Source: Paraburkholderia bryophila
GTDB lineage: Bacteria > Pseudomonadota > Gammaproteobacteria > Burkholderiales > Burkholderiaceae
Assembly (NCBI RefSeq): GCF_013409255.1
Contig: NZ_JACCAS010000002.1
Location: 1,612,001 to 1,676,000, forward strand
Length of the DNA: 64,000 nt
Direction of reading: 5' to 3'
Position numbers and translations under genes: made by a program. The notes below the pieces were generated by a model. The model was not told where the DNA came from. It saw only the letters and a program-made list of their open reading frames with translations, and did not search any database. Shown here one piece after another: positions 1 to 9,033 of the stretch (positions within the stretch are counted from its first letter, which is position 1; each line of letters opens with the position of its first letter).

Positions 1-187
1 CCGAGCCCTGCAACATGGCTTCGACCGATCCGTCGTCGAGATTCGCCACCCATCCTTTGATACCGAGCGCGTGAGCCTGCCGCACGGTCGCGTGGCGAAA
101 GCCGACGCCCTGCACGATGCCGCGTACGCGCACGTAATACGTTTCGATCCGCTGATCCAGATCCGGGGCCATGCCGTGTTCTCCCAT
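1..187 (-). CDS. acyP: Acylphosphatase (C-terminus off the window edge)
   Basis: Small cytosolic enzyme that hydrolyses carboxyl-phosphate bonds. The 62 visible residues on the minus strand contain the family signatures: VRGIVQGVGFRHATV near residues 21-35 (the phosphate-binding loop with its catalytic Arg) and GWVANLDDGSVEA near residues 45-57 (the catalytic Asn region). The family is normally about 90-100 residues, so roughly the last third lies beyond position 1. I take the ATG at 187 as start; a second in-frame ATG lies five codons downstream. It is transcribed divergently from hpnA and its link to hopanoids is probably only positional. Confidence 0.9.
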   Translation of the reverse strand, partial: MGEHGMAPDLDQRIETYYVRVRGIVQGVGFRHATVRQAHALGIKGWVANLDDGSVEAMLQGS

Positions 188-341
188 GCAACTCAACTTT
201 CAAGCCGGCATTCTAGCCGCGTCGCGGCGAGCTTGCTCGGCAATGTCCGCCTTCCGAGCGCCTGTCCGGCACACCCGGCGCGACACACGGCGCGCGCGGC
301 ACGTACAATCCGTCGACTGTCATGCAGGGAATGGAAACAGA

Positions 342-1364
342 ATGAGCGAACAGAATCGCGATCTCGTGCTCGTGACCGGCGCTTCCGGCTTTGTCGGCTC
401 GTCGGTGGCACGCATCGCGCAACAGAAGGGTTTCAAGGTGCGCGTGCTGGTGCGCGCCACCAGTCCGCGTCAAAACGTCGAGGCATTGGACGCGGAAATC
501 GTCGTCGGCGATATGCGCGACGAAGCGTCCATGCGCACCGCGTTGCGCGGCGTGCGCTATCTGCTGCACGTGGCGGCGGATTATCGACTGTGGGCGCCGG
601 ACCCGAGCGAAATCGAGCGCTCGAATCTCGAAGGCACCGAAGCGACCATGCGCGCGGCGCTGAAGGAAGGCGTCGAACGCATCGTCTACACGAGCAGCGT
701 GGCGACGCTGAAGGTGACCAGTTCCGGCCAGTCCGCCGACGAAACCTCGCCGCTCAAAGCCGACCAGGCGATCGGCGTGTACAAGCGCAGCAAAGTGCTG
801 GCCGAACGCGCGGTGGAACGCATGATCGCCGAAGACGGCCTGCCGGCGGTGATCGTCAATCCGTCGACGCCGATCGGTCCGCGCGACGTCAAGCCGACGC
901 CGACCGGTCGCATCATCGTCGAAGCGGCGCTCGGCAAGATTCCCGCGTTCGTCGACACGGGCCTGAACCTCGTGCACGTGGACGACGTGGCCGCCGGCCA
1001 TTTTCTGGCGCTGGAACGCGGCAAGATTGGCGAGCGCTACATTCTCGGCGGCGAAAACCTGCCGTTGCAGCAGATGCTCGCGGACATCGCGGCGCTGACC
1101 GGCCGCAAGGCGCCGACGCTGAGCCTGCCGCGCTGGCCGTTGTATCCGCTCGCGATGGGCGCCGAAGCGGTCGCGAAGATCACGAAGCGTGAACCGTTCG
1201 TCACCGTGGACGGTCTGAAGATGTCGAAGAACAAGATGTACTTCACGTCGGCGAAAGCGGAGCGCGAACTCGGTTATCGCGCGCGGCCCTATCGCGAAGG
1301 CTTGAGCGACGCGCTCGACTGGTTCAGGCAAGCGGGCTATCTAACGCCCGGCTCGAAGCGCTGA
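342..1364 (+). CDS. hpnA: HpnA, hopanoid-associated NAD-dependent sugar epimerase/dehydratase family protein
   Basis: A 340-residue extended short-chain dehydrogenase. The N-terminal VTGASGFVGSSVAR is the Rossmann dinucleotide-binding glycine motif; YTSSVATL and the later YKRSK supply the Ser/Tyr-x3-Lys catalytic set. HpnA-type proteins recur in hopanoid clusters and are thought to act on the polar side chain, although the exact substrate is not firmly known. The ATG at 342 starts right before the Rossmann strand (MSEQNRDLVLVTGASG) and gives the usual family length; an open frame extends further upstream but with no family sequence in it. Placement next to hpnB/hpnC supports the assignment. 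Confidence 0.88.
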   Translation: MSEQNRDLVLVTGASGFVGSSVARIAQQKGFKVRVLVRATSPRQNVEALDAEIVVGDMRDEASMRTALRGVRYLLHVAADYRLWAPDPSEIERSNLEGTEATMRAALKEGVERIVYTSSVATLKVTSSGQSADETSPLKADQAIGVYKRSKVLAERAVERMIAEDGLPAVIVNPSTPIGPRDVKPTPTGRIIVEAALGKIPAFVDTGLNLVHVDDVAAGHFLALERGKIGERYILGGENLPLQQMLADIAALTGRKAPTLSLPRWPLYPLAMGAEAVAKITKREPFVTVDGLKMSKNKMYFTSAKAERELGYRARPYREGLSDALDWFRQAGYLTPGSKR

Positions 1365-1501
1365 AGCCAGCTTCAGCACGCGACACGCGCCCGGCAAACC
1401 GGCGCGGTCGCGAGCATTTTGTTACAACGTCACTGTGTTTGCGACAGGTAAAAGCCTACGCGCAGCAGGTAAAATCGTAGGTCTTACCAGAGAAACCTCG
1501 C

Positions 1502-2059
1502 ATGAATCTTCACGAACAGCTCGGCGCGCTGGAAATGGGCGTCGATCAGCTCATTCAGGCTGTCGTGGCCCCGCCGGCCGACAATACTCCCGAGACACCC
1601 GCAGAGACCGTTGCGCCGCAAGCGTCGGCGGATCACGTCGCGCCCGAATCGCATGCGGACGGTGTCGCGGCTGAAACCGCCGTGGTTGAGCAGGCGCCGT
1701 CGGCGGTGGTTGAAGAACCGGCCGAGCCGGTTCCACCCACGCTCGAAATCAATCGCCCCGGTCAGAACGAAATCACGATGACGATCGGCGGTCAGACCGT
1801 CGCACTGCGTCCGGACCAGATCGGCAAACTGATCGAGGAGTTGTCGAACGCGCGCGCGTCGATGACGCCGGAACCGCCGCCGGGCATCCCGCCGGGCTGG
1901 CGCTTCGTATCGACCAAGAACCCGGTCATGGCGGTACAGAAGCAGTCGAACGGTGACCGTTTGCTGGTCATGCGCCATACGGGGCACGGCTGGGTGCCGT
2001 TTACGTTCTCCCCCGACATGGTGATTCAGCTCTACATGATGCTTACGCAGAGCAAATAA
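1502..2059 (+). CDS. Conserved hypothetical protein, Pro/Ala-rich linker plus C-terminal domain
   Basis: 185 residues, family not recognised. Residues 1-22 look helical, residues 23-80 are a low-complexity Ala/Pro/Glu/Val linker, and residues 81-185 look like a compact domain containing TIGGQTVALRPDQIGKLIEE and an aromatic C-terminus (HGWVPFTFSPDMVIQLYMM). No signal peptide or membrane segment. It follows hpnA by 137 bp on the same strand and is closed by a strong hairpin terminator. I infer a cytosolic protein of unknown function and do not claim a hopanoid role. Confidence 0.75.
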   Translation: MNLHEQLGALEMGVDQLIQAVVAPPADNTPETPAETVAPQASADHVAPESHADGVAAETAVVEQAPSAVVEEPAEPVPPTLEINRPGQNEITMTIGGQTVALRPDQIGKLIEELSNARASMTPEPPPGIPPGWRFVSTKNPVMAVQKQSNGDRLLVMRHTGHGWVPFTFSPDMVIQLYMMLTQSK

Positions 2060-2091
2060 AAAATGGCGCCTTTTCGAAGGCGCCATTTTTT
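2058..2091. terminator. Bidirectional intrinsic terminator
   Basis: A perfect inverted repeat (AAAAATGGCGCC / GGCGCCATTTTT) with an 8-base TTTTCGAA spacer. A-runs and T-runs flank the stem, so it can stop transcription from the upstream plus-strand gene and from the convergent hpnC-hpnB operon. Confidence 0.88.
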
Positions 2092-2116
2092 GCTCACTCA
2101 ACTCGGACAAACCGCA

Positions 2117-3289
2117 TCAGCGTTCCTGCACTGGCGCCTGAACGCGTGCCTTCCACTGACCGCCCTTGCCGCGCCAGTAACGCACCGCCGACGCAAACGT
2201 CGCACCGACGTAGAACAGCGCGATCAGCGGCAAAAACGGCGCCCACAGCGGCGAACGGCGGTAATAACTGAGCATCGGCGCATACGCGCAGCACATGGCC
2301 GCCCACGCGAGCCACGCGGGCCAGCCCATCGGACCCAGCACCAACGCCGCGACCGGCGGCATCAAATAGATGATCGTCATGCCCAGCAGCGTGCCCGCGA
2401 GCAGCAGCGGCGAGTAGTGAAGCTGCGTAAAGGCCGTGCGCGCGATCATGTTCCAGATATCGCGCCAGCTATCGTACGGACGCAGCGAGACGCTGCGCGC
2501 CGCCACATCCAGCCGGATCGGATGACGCCCCGTGCCGCGATGCTTGATGCGCGCAGCCAGGCTGCAATCGTCGATCAGTTCGGCGCGGATCGACTCGATA
2601 CCGCCCGCTTCCTCCAGCGCGCTGCGCCGTACCAGCATGCAGCCACCGGCCGCCGCCGCCGTGCGATTGCGCGGGTTGTTGACCCACGCGAACGGGTACA
2701 ACTTGGCGAAGAAGAAAACGAACGCCGGAATCAGCGCCTTTTCCCAGAACGAATCGCAACGCAGACGCACCATCAGCGAGACCAGATCGCGCTGTTCCGC
2801 GTCCGCCCGCGCGACGAGTTGCGCGACCGCGTCCGCAGGGTGACCGATGTCCGCGTCGGTCAGCAGCAGAAAGTCCGCCGGCAGGCCAAGCGTGCGCACC
2901 GCCTCGATACCTTGCGACTGCGCCCACACCTTGCCGGACCAGCCCGGCGGCAGCGGCTTCGCGCTCAGCACCGTCAAACGGTCGGGGCATTGCAACCGCA
3001 ACGCAGCGGCGCGCGCGGCGTCGGCGGTGCCGTCGGTGCTGTGGTCGTCGACCACGATCACGTGGAAGTCACCGGGATAGTCCTGCTGAAGCAAACTCGT
3101 GACCGCCTCGGCGATCACCTCGACCTCATTGCGCGCCGGCACCACGGCGGCCACCGCCGGCCAGGTTTCGCGCGGCGCGAGCGCCAGCGGCGCGGCAGGC
3201 CGCGCGCGCCAGAAACCGCCGCGCGCAAACAGCAGCACGCACCAGATCAACAGGGAGAGACACGAAAGAAGAAACAGAACCACCGCCAT
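2117..3289 (-). CDS. hpnB: HpnB, hopanoid-associated family 2 glycosyltransferase
   Basis: A 390-residue membrane-anchored GT-A glycosyltransferase. An N-terminal membrane segment (residues 2-22) is followed by VVPARNE (about residue 50), VVDDHSTDGT (about 80, nucleotide-sugar binding), LLTDADIG (about 142, the DxD-type metal motif) and LIDDCSL (about 240), then three or so C-terminal hydrophobic segments. HpnB proteins are found in hopanoid clusters and are expected to modify the polar head group at the inner membrane. The ATG overlaps the hpnC stop (TAATG), so the two genes are translationally coupled. Confidence 0.9.
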   Translation of the reverse strand: MAVVLFLLSCLSLLIWCVLLFARGGFWRARPAAPLALAPRETWPAVAAVVPARNEVEVIAEAVTSLLQQDYPGDFHVIVVDDHSTDGTADAARAAALRLQCPDRLTVLSAKPLPPGWSGKVWAQSQGIEAVRTLGLPADFLLLTDADIGHPADAVAQLVARADAEQRDLVSLMVRLRCDSFWEKALIPAFVFFFAKLYPFAWVNNPRNRTAAAAGGCMLVRRSALEEAGGIESIRAELIDDCSLAARIKHRGTGRHPIRLDVAARSVSLRPYDSWRDIWNMIARTAFTQLHYSPLLLAGTLLGMTIIYLMPPVAALVLGPMGWPAWLAWAAMCCAYAPMLSYYRRSPLWAPFLPLIALFYVGATFASAVRYWRGKGGQWKARVQAPVQER

Positions 3290-4155
3290 TAAGCATTACC
3301 CTCGATTGAACGCGCCGCTACACCGACGCGTCGCGATAGCCACATCACCACGGTGCGCGCCGTGACGACGCACCAGTCAAACGCATTGAGCTCCAACCGC
3401 TCGCGAAACACGTCGTAGCCCGCACGCTCGATTCGCTCGAGAAATCGCAGGCCGCCGTGCACGGCGCCGCACAGCTCGAACCCGAGCCGCCCCGGAATCC
3501 GCAACGCGAGCGGCGCGCCGCGCACCAGCGTGCTCCGGACATAGGACACCTCGTGCGCCATCAGCGCGCGCCAGGCGTCGTCGGCGAGGCCGTTGGCAAT
3601 CTGCGCCTCGGTCACGCCGAAGCGTTTCAGATCCGCGAGCGGCAGATACAGCCGATCCTGTTTCCAGTCTGCGGTGACTTCGAGCCAGAAGCTGATGAGT
3701 TGCGACGCGGTGCAGATCGCGTCGGCGTCGGCGAGATTTTCCGGCGTGGCCGCGCCCACCAGATGCAGCATCAGATGCCCGACCGGATTCGCCGAGTGGC
3801 GGCAATAGTCGAGCAGCGCGGCCCGATCCGCATAACGGCGGGTATCGATGTCTTGCGCGCACGCCCGCAACAGATCGTAGAACGGCGCGAGCGGCAGTTT
3901 AAACTGCGCCACCACGCCCGCGAGCTTGCCGAACAACAGCGGATGCACCGGCGCCGCGCGCCGCTCCACGACCGCGTCGAGACCGGCGCGGAAGTCGGCG
4001 AGCCGGGCATGCCGCTCAGCCGCGCTCCAGTCCCCTTCGTCGGCGATGTCGGCCGCCGTGCGGACCACTTGATAGATAATGCCGATCGGCGCGCGCAGCG
4101 CCTTGGGCAGCAACACGCTCGCGACCGGAAAATTTTCGGAGTGATCGACTTCCAT
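3289..4155 (-). CDS. hpnC: HpnC, squalene synthase-family enzyme (presqualene diphosphate to hydroxysqualene)
   Basis: 288 residues, all-alpha trans-isoprenyl diphosphate synthase fold. In the three-enzyme bacterial route HpnC converts presqualene diphosphate, made by HpnD, to hydroxysqualene. The first Asp-rich region reads IYQVVRTAADIADEGD; the second is divergent (FWLEVTADWKQDRLYLP), as is usual for HpnC. The open frame extends to 4335, but MEVDHSENFPVASVLLP at 4155 matches the typical HpnC N-terminus, so I start there; an alternative ATG lies at 4254. It forms an operon with hpnB and is divergent from ispH. Confidence 0.9.
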   Translation of the reverse strand: MEVDHSENFPVASVLLPKALRAPIGIIYQVVRTAADIADEGDWSAAERHARLADFRAGLDAVVERRAAPVHPLLFGKLAGVVAQFKLPLAPFYDLLRACAQDIDTRRYADRAALLDYCRHSANPVGHLMLHLVGAATPENLADADAICTASQLISFWLEVTADWKQDRLYLPLADLKRFGVTEAQIANGLADDAWRALMAHEVSYVRSTLVRGAPLALRIPGRLGFELCGAVHGGLRFLERIERAGYDVFRERLELNAFDWCVVTARTVVMWLSRRVGVAARSIEGNA

Positions 4156-4484
4156 CCAGCGAGCCTCGAAACCTTTCTGTAATGCGGGCGCCCGAGCGCG
4201 CCGCAGGACCACGTAGTTTAAGGGGTCCGCCAATCCGGCGCAGCGTGTAATCATTGCCGCATGCCTCCGCGATGGCGCCGAACCCAAGCCGGTCGCGCAG
4301 CGCCCGTCCAACACCGGGCGGGGCCGCCAAAGCAAAGCCGGCCTGATAGCGTTAGAATGCGCGTTTGGTTTTGCTGTACCGGCGGTCGCCGGGGCTCAAG
4401 ACGTCAACTAATTAGATGGTCGCGGCGATAAAGTCAAACTTACCGACTTCTTCGAAACCCGCGTCAGTCGGAGTTCGCCAACTT

Positions 4485-5429
4485 ATGCGAGTCATCCTTG
4501 CTCAACCCCGCGGCTTTTGTGCGGGTGTTGTTCGTGCAATCGAGATTGTCGATCGCGCGTTACAGCAACACGGGGCCCCCGTGTACGTCCGTCACGAGAT
4601 TGTCCACAATCGTCATGTGGTCGACAATCTGCGCCAGAAGGGCGCGCGCTTCGTCGAGGAACTCGATGAAGTGCCGCAAGGCGCCGTTGCTATTTTCAGC
4701 GCGCACGGTGTCGCTCAAACCGTCGAACGTGATGCGGAAGCGCGCGGTCTCGACGTGCTCGACGCAACCTGCCCGCTGGTCACCAAAGTGCACGTGCAAG
4801 GCCGCCAGTATGTCGGTGCCGGCCGCACGCTGATCCTGATCGGCCACGCCGGGCACCCGGAAGTGGAAGGCACGATCGGTCAGATCCCCGGCAAAGTGAT
4901 ACTGGTGCAGAGCGAGGCCGAGGTCGCGCATCTGGACCTGCCGCTCGACACGCCGCTCGCTTACGTCACGCAGACCACGCTGTCGGTGGACGACACGCGC
5001 GGCATCATCGACGCCTTGCTGCGCCGGTTTACCGACATCGTCGGACCGGACACGCGCGACATCTGCTATGCAACGCAAAACCGCCAGGCGGCAGTGCGCG
5101 AATTGAGCAAGCAGGTCGAAGTGCTGTTGGTGGTGGGCGCAACCAATAGTTCGAACTCGAACCGGCTGCGCGAGATCGGCAGCGAAAGCGGTGTAGCGAG
5201 CTACCTCGTCGCCGACGGTTCGGAAGTGAAGTCGGAGTGGTTTGCGAATGTGCAGACGGTCGGCATCACGGCCGGCGCTTCGGCGCCGGAAGAGATGGTC
5301 AGAAACGTCATCGATGCGCTGAGCGCGTTGGGGCCCGTCGACGTTACGACAATGTCCGGCCGTGAAGAGAAAGTCGAATTCAAGTTGCCAGCGAAACTGT
5401 TGCAACCGCTCGCCGCCCGCGAAGTTTAA
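4485..5429 (+). CDS. ispH: IspH/LytB, 4-hydroxy-3-methylbut-2-enyl diphosphate reductase
   Basis: A [4Fe-4S] enzyme making IPP and DMAPP in the last step of the MEP pathway. The three cluster cysteines are visible in GFCAGV (Cys12 from this start), DATCPLV and [10 protein letters not shown]; the histidines of the active site are in [10 protein letters not shown] and [11 protein letters not shown]. From ATG 4485 the protein is 314 residues and begins directly with [12 protein letters not shown], the usual IspH start; an upstream in-frame ATG at 4416 would add 23 residues. Its place inside the hopanoid block suggests a paralogue dedicated to isoprenoid supply for squalene. A strong terminator follows. 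Confidence 0.93.
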   Translation: MRVILAQPRGFCAGVVRAIEIVDRALQQHGAPVYVRHEIVHNRHVVDNLRQKGARFVEELDEVPQGAVAIFSAHGVAQTVERDAEARGLDVLDATCPLVTKVHVQGRQYVGAGRTLILIGHAGHPEVEGTIGQIPGKVILVQSEAEVAHLDLPLDTPLAYVTQTTLSVDDTRGIIDALLRRFTDIVGPDTRDICYATQNRQAAVRELSKQVEVLLVVGATNSSNSNRLREIGSESGVASYLVADGSEVKSEWFANVQTVGITAGASAPEEMVRNVIDALSALGPVDVTTMSGREEKVEFKLPAKLLQPLAAREV

Positions 5430-5498
5430 GGGCGGCAGCACACAGCGCGGTACATGGGGCGGCTTCGCGCCGCTTCTGACCGATTGTGATGTCGGCGA

Positions 5499-5539
5499 CA
5501 AAAAAAGCGCGGTGGCCTTCGGGCCACCGCGCTTTTTCT
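5499..5539. terminator. Intrinsic terminator between convergent ispH and hpnM
   Basis: A GC-rich stem (AGCGCGGTGGCC paired with GGCCACCGCGCT) closed by a TTCG tetraloop, with an A-run on the left and a T-run on the right. It can serve both converging genes. Confidence 0.9.
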
Positions 5540-5596
5540 TTGGCCGCGCCGCTGAGGACGCTACGTTTAAACGAAGGCGGCCTTAACCCCTAGCCC

Positions 5597-6202
5597 TTAG
5601 CCTGCGCTACGAGCGTTATGTGCGGTCAGAAACTTGATCAGGCCGTCGATGCCGCCCTTCGAAATCTGATCCGCAAACTGCGTCTGATAAACCTGAATCA
5701 GCCAGGCGCCCATCATGTTGATGTCGTAGACCTTCCAGCCGGACGGGCCCTTGGTCAGACGGTAGTCGATCGCGTCGTCGCCGCCGTTGCTGATCACATG
5801 CGACTGCACGACGATGTCCTTCGCGCCCGCCGATGCGTCGACCGGCAAGAACTTGAACTTCACGTCCTGATCGCGCAATTGCGACAGCGACGCCGCATAA
5901 GTGCGAACCAGCAGCAGCGTGAATTGGTCATAAAGCTGCTTCTGCTGCTCGGGCGTGGCGGTCGACCAGGCCTTGCCCACGGCGATCCGCGTGGTGCGCT
6001 GGAAATCCGTGGCCGGCAGGAAGCGCGTTTCCACGAGTTGCGTGATTTTGCCCATGTCGCCGCCGCGCGCTTGCGGGTCGGCCTTCATGGCAGCGACGGT
6101 GCCCTCGACGGCACCCTTTACCACCGCATCAGGCGCGCTTTGCGCAAAAGCTGCCGTGGAAACCACGGCCGCAGCCAGAAAAGCAGACAGATAACGTTTC
6201 AT
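5597..6202 (-). CDS. hpnM: HpnM, MlaC/Ttg2D-like periplasmic lipid-binding protein
   Basis: 201 residues with a clear Sec signal peptide (MKRYLSAFLAAAVVSTAAFA, cleavage after AFA near residue 20). The mature part has the MlaC/Tol-toluene-tolerance features: QLYDQFTLLLVRTYAASL, a VVQSHVIS segment and GWKVYDINMMGAWLIQVYQTQF near residues 155-180. MlaC proteins carry phospholipids across the periplasm; HpnM is the hopanoid-cluster version and probably carries hopanoids or phospholipids between the HpnN pump and the outer membrane. It is divergent from hpnN-mlaA with about 210 bp between, which must hold both promoters. Confidence 0.9.
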   Translation of the reverse strand: MKRYLSAFLAAAVVSTAAFAQSAPDAVVKGAVEGTVAAMKADPQARGGDMGKITQLVETRFLPATDFQRTTRIAVGKAWSTATPEQQKQLYDQFTLLLVRTYAASLSQLRDQDVKFKFLPVDASAGAKDIVVQSHVISNGGDDAIDYRLTKGPSGWKVYDINMMGAWLIQVYQTQFADQISKGGIDGLIKFLTAHNARSAG

Positions 6203-6415
6203 ACGCTCGTCAAAACCTGAAAGAAGTAAGTGCCGACAGCCTTGTCAGCCGCGGCGAAAGCAGGATAGACCAGTATACCGATATTGCGTTCCCACCCCGA
6301 TGCGCCGCACCGGGCGCTGTACTTGCTACCGAATACGGCCCGGATCCCTCGGGCTCTGTATACTTGTGCACTTTCGTCAAAAACAACGTCCCGTGATAAG
6401 GCCAGTTTCGCCTAC

Positions 6416-9031
6416 ATGCTGAAGTCATCTATTGTCCGTCTCGTCGCCTACTCGGTGCGATATCCGCTGCGGATCGTCGCCGTGTCGCTCGCGCTCGCCG
6501 TTCTGAGCGGCATCTACGTTGCCCATAACTTCAAGATCAACACGGACATCAGCCGTCTGATCGACACGGACAAGCAATGGTCGTCGCTCGAACACGCGAT
6601 GGACCAGGCCTTTCCGGATCGCGGCGATACCGTGCTGGTGGTCGTCGAGGCGCGCGCGCCGGAATTCGCCGACGCCGCCGCTAATGCGCTGACCGCCGCG
6701 CTGAAAACCGACCCGAAGGAGTTCGTGCAGGTGTCGCAACCGGCCGGCGGTGAGTTCTTCGACCACAACGGCCTGCTGTTTCCGTCCACCGACGAAGTCC
6801 TGTCCACCACGTCGCAACTCGTGCAGTCGCGTCCGCTGGTCAATGCGCTGGCGCACGATCCGAGCCTGACCGGCCTCGCCGGCACGCTCACCACGAGCCT
6901 GTTGCTGCCGCTGCAGTTGGGTCAGGTAAAGCTCGCGGATATGAGCCATCTGCTGTCGACCAGCGCGACCACGCTCGATCGCGTGCTGGCCGGACAGCCG
7001 GCCGCGTTCTCGTGGCGCGCGCTGGTCGACAAGGGCGTCGCCACCAACCCGGCGCGCGCGTTCGTCGTCGTCCAGCCGGTCGTGAACTACGACGCGCTGG
7101 AACCGGGCGCGAGCGCGTCGAAATCGATCCGCGCGACCGCCGTGGCGCTGCACCTCGAAGCGCGCTATGGCGCCACGGTCCGCCTGACCGGCGAACAGCC
7201 GCTCGCGGACGAAGAGTTCGCCTCGGTCCAGGACGGCGCGGCGCTGAACGGCATCGGCACCTTTATCGTCGTGTTGATCATTCTGTGGCTCGCGCTGCGT
7301 TCGGGCCGCATGATCGCTGCCGTGTTCATCACGCTGTTCGTCGGGCTCGCGATCACTGCAGCGCTCGGTCTGATGCTGGTGGGCGCGCTGAACATGATTT
7401 CGGTCGCGTTCATGGTGTTGTTCGTCGGACTCGGGGTCGATTTCGGCGTGCAGTTCGGCGTCAAATATCGCGAGGAGCGCAATCGCGACAACCGTCTCTC
7501 CGCCGCGCTCATGCACACGGCACACAGCATCGGCGTGCCGCTGACGCTCGCGGCCGTGGCGGTCGCGTTGAGCTTCTTCTCGTTCCTGCCGACCGCTTAT
7601 CGCGGCGTCTCGGAGTTGGGCGAGATAGCCGGCGTCGGCATGTTCGTCGCGTACTTCACCAACATGACGCTGCTGCCGGCTCTGTTGAAGCTCTTCAATC
7701 CGCCGGGCGAAGCCGCGTCGCCGGGTTTCAAGCAACTCGCACCCGTCGACGATTTTCTCGACCATCACCGCAAGCCGGTGCTGATCGGCACGCTGATCGT
7801 CGTGATCGGCGCCTCGCCGCTGCTCACGCATCTGCGCTTCGACTTCAACCCGCTGCATCTGAAGGATCCGCACACGGAATCGATGGCAACGCTGCTGTCG
7901 CTGAAGGATTCGCCGGAAGCCGCGGTCAACAACGTGCATGTGCTAGCGGCATCGCTCGCCGACGCAGATAAGAAGGCCGCGCATCTGCGCACGTTGCCGG
8001 AAGTGGGGCGCGTCACGACGCTCGATACGTTCGTCCCCACTGAACAGCAGCAAAAGATGATGCTGGTCGCCAGCGCCGCGCAGCAACTGCTGCCCGCGCT
8101 GCAGCAGCAACCCGCGCCGGCCGCCACAGACGCCGTGCGCGTGGCCACGCTCAAGCGCGCGTCGAACCAGCTCTCGCTCGCCGCCGAAGATCATCCCGGT
8201 CCCGGCGCGGCCGAAGCCCAGCATCTGTCCGCAACACTGCAAAAGCTCGCCGCCGCCGATGCCGCCACGCGCGACCGCGCCGAAACCGCGCTGTCCGAAC
8301 CGTTGCGTATTGCGCTGAAGCAGTTGGCGGATCTGTTGCAGCCCACTCAAATCACCCGCGAAAACCTGCCGAAAGAAATCTCCAGCGGCTGGGTTTCGAA
8401 AGACGGCCGCGCGCTCGTCGACATCGCGCCGAAGATCAAGCCCGGCGCCGACCCGAACGACGACACCGTGCTCGCCAGCTTCGTCCATGCGGTGAAGAAG
8501 GCGGAGCCGGACGCGATCGGCGGTCCGATTTCGATCCTGCATTCGGCCGACACGATCATCAAGGCGTTCCTGCAGGCCGCCGGCTGGGCGTTGCTGTCGA
8601 TCGCGATCCTGCTGTGGATCGCGCTGCGGCGCGTCGGCGACATGCTGCGTACGCTGGTGCCGCTGCTGGTCTCGGCGCTCGTCACGCTGGAGTTGTGCGT
8701 GGTGTTTGGCATGCCGCTGAACTTCGCGAATATCATCGCGCTGCCGCTGATGCTTGGCGTCGGCGTAGCATTCAAGATTTACTTCGTGATGGCATGGCGC
8801 AACGGCCAGACCGGCCTGTTGCAGTCGAGCCTGACGCACGCCGTGCTGTTCAGCGCGGCGACTACGGCGACAGCGTTCGGCAGTCTCTGGCTGTCGCATC
8901 ATCCGGGGACGTCCAGCATGGGACGCCTGCTGGCGCTGTCGTTGTTCTGTACGCTGATCGGCGCGGTGGTGTTCCAACCCGTGTTGATGGGCAAGCCGCG
9001 TCAACGTCGCTCGAAGCACAAAGGAATATAA
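6416..9031 (+). CDS. hpnN: HpnN, RND-family hopanoid transporter
   Basis: 871 residues, MMPL/RND exporter. One N-terminal membrane helix (residues about 17-35) and a large periplasmic loop starting [13 protein letters not shown] are followed by a block of five or six helices (about residues 280-460, including [17 protein letters not shown]), a second periplasmic domain and a second helix block to the C-terminus. HpnN is known to move hopanoids to the outer membrane. The ATG at 6416 ([17 protein letters not shown]) gives the family length; an open frame reaches 6284 but adds non-family sequence. mlaA follows after 2 bp, so they are one operon. Confidence 0.93.
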   Translation: MLKSSIVRLVAYSVRYPLRIVAVSLALAVLSGIYVAHNFKINTDISRLIDTDKQWSSLEHAMDQAFPDRGDTVLVVVEARAPEFADAAANALTAALKTDPKEFVQVSQPAGGEFFDHNGLLFPSTDEVLSTTSQLVQSRPLVNALAHDPSLTGLAGTLTTSLLLPLQLGQVKLADMSHLLSTSATTLDRVLAGQPAAFSWRALVDKGVATNPARAFVVVQPVVNYDALEPGASASKSIRATAVALHLEARYGATVRLTGEQPLADEEFASVQDGAALNGIGTFIVVLIILWLALRSGRMIAAVFITLFVGLAITAALGLMLVGALNMISVAFMVLFVGLGVDFGVQFGVKYREERNRDNRLSAALMHTAHSIGVPLTLAAVAVALSFFSFLPTAYRGVSELGEIAGVGMFVAYFTNMTLLPALLKLFNPPGEAASPGFKQLAPVDDFLDHHRKPVLIGTLIVVIGASPLLTHLRFDFNPLHLKDPHTESMATLLSLKDSPEAAVNNVHVLAASLADADKKAAHLRTLPEVGRVTTLDTFVPTEQQQKMMLVASAAQQLLPALQQQPAPAATDAVRVATLKRASNQLSLAAEDHPGPGAAEAQHLSATLQKLAAADAATRDRAETALSEPLRIALKQLADLLQPTQITRENLPKEISSGWVSKDGRALVDIAPKIKPGADPNDDTVLASFVHAVKKAEPDAIGGPISILHSADTIIKAFLQAAGWALLSIAILLWIALRRVGDMLRTLVPLLVSALVTLELCVVFGMPLNFANIIALPLMLGVGVAFKIYFVMAWRNGQTGLLQSSLTHAVLFSAATTATAFGSLWLSHHPGTSSMGRLLALSLFCTLIGAVVFQPVLMGKPRQRRSKHKGI

Positions 9032-9033
9032 GC

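Noticed and set aside
71..1192. Long overlapping open frames on other frames of hpnA
   Set aside because: Arg/Ala-rich translations without family sequence; they are frame shadows of a high-GC gene with a clear HpnA product.
6425..7939. 504-codon minus-strand open frame opposite hpnN
   Set aside because: Composition (His/Arg/Gln-rich, no motifs) is that of an antisense shadow of the well-supported HpnN coding sequence.
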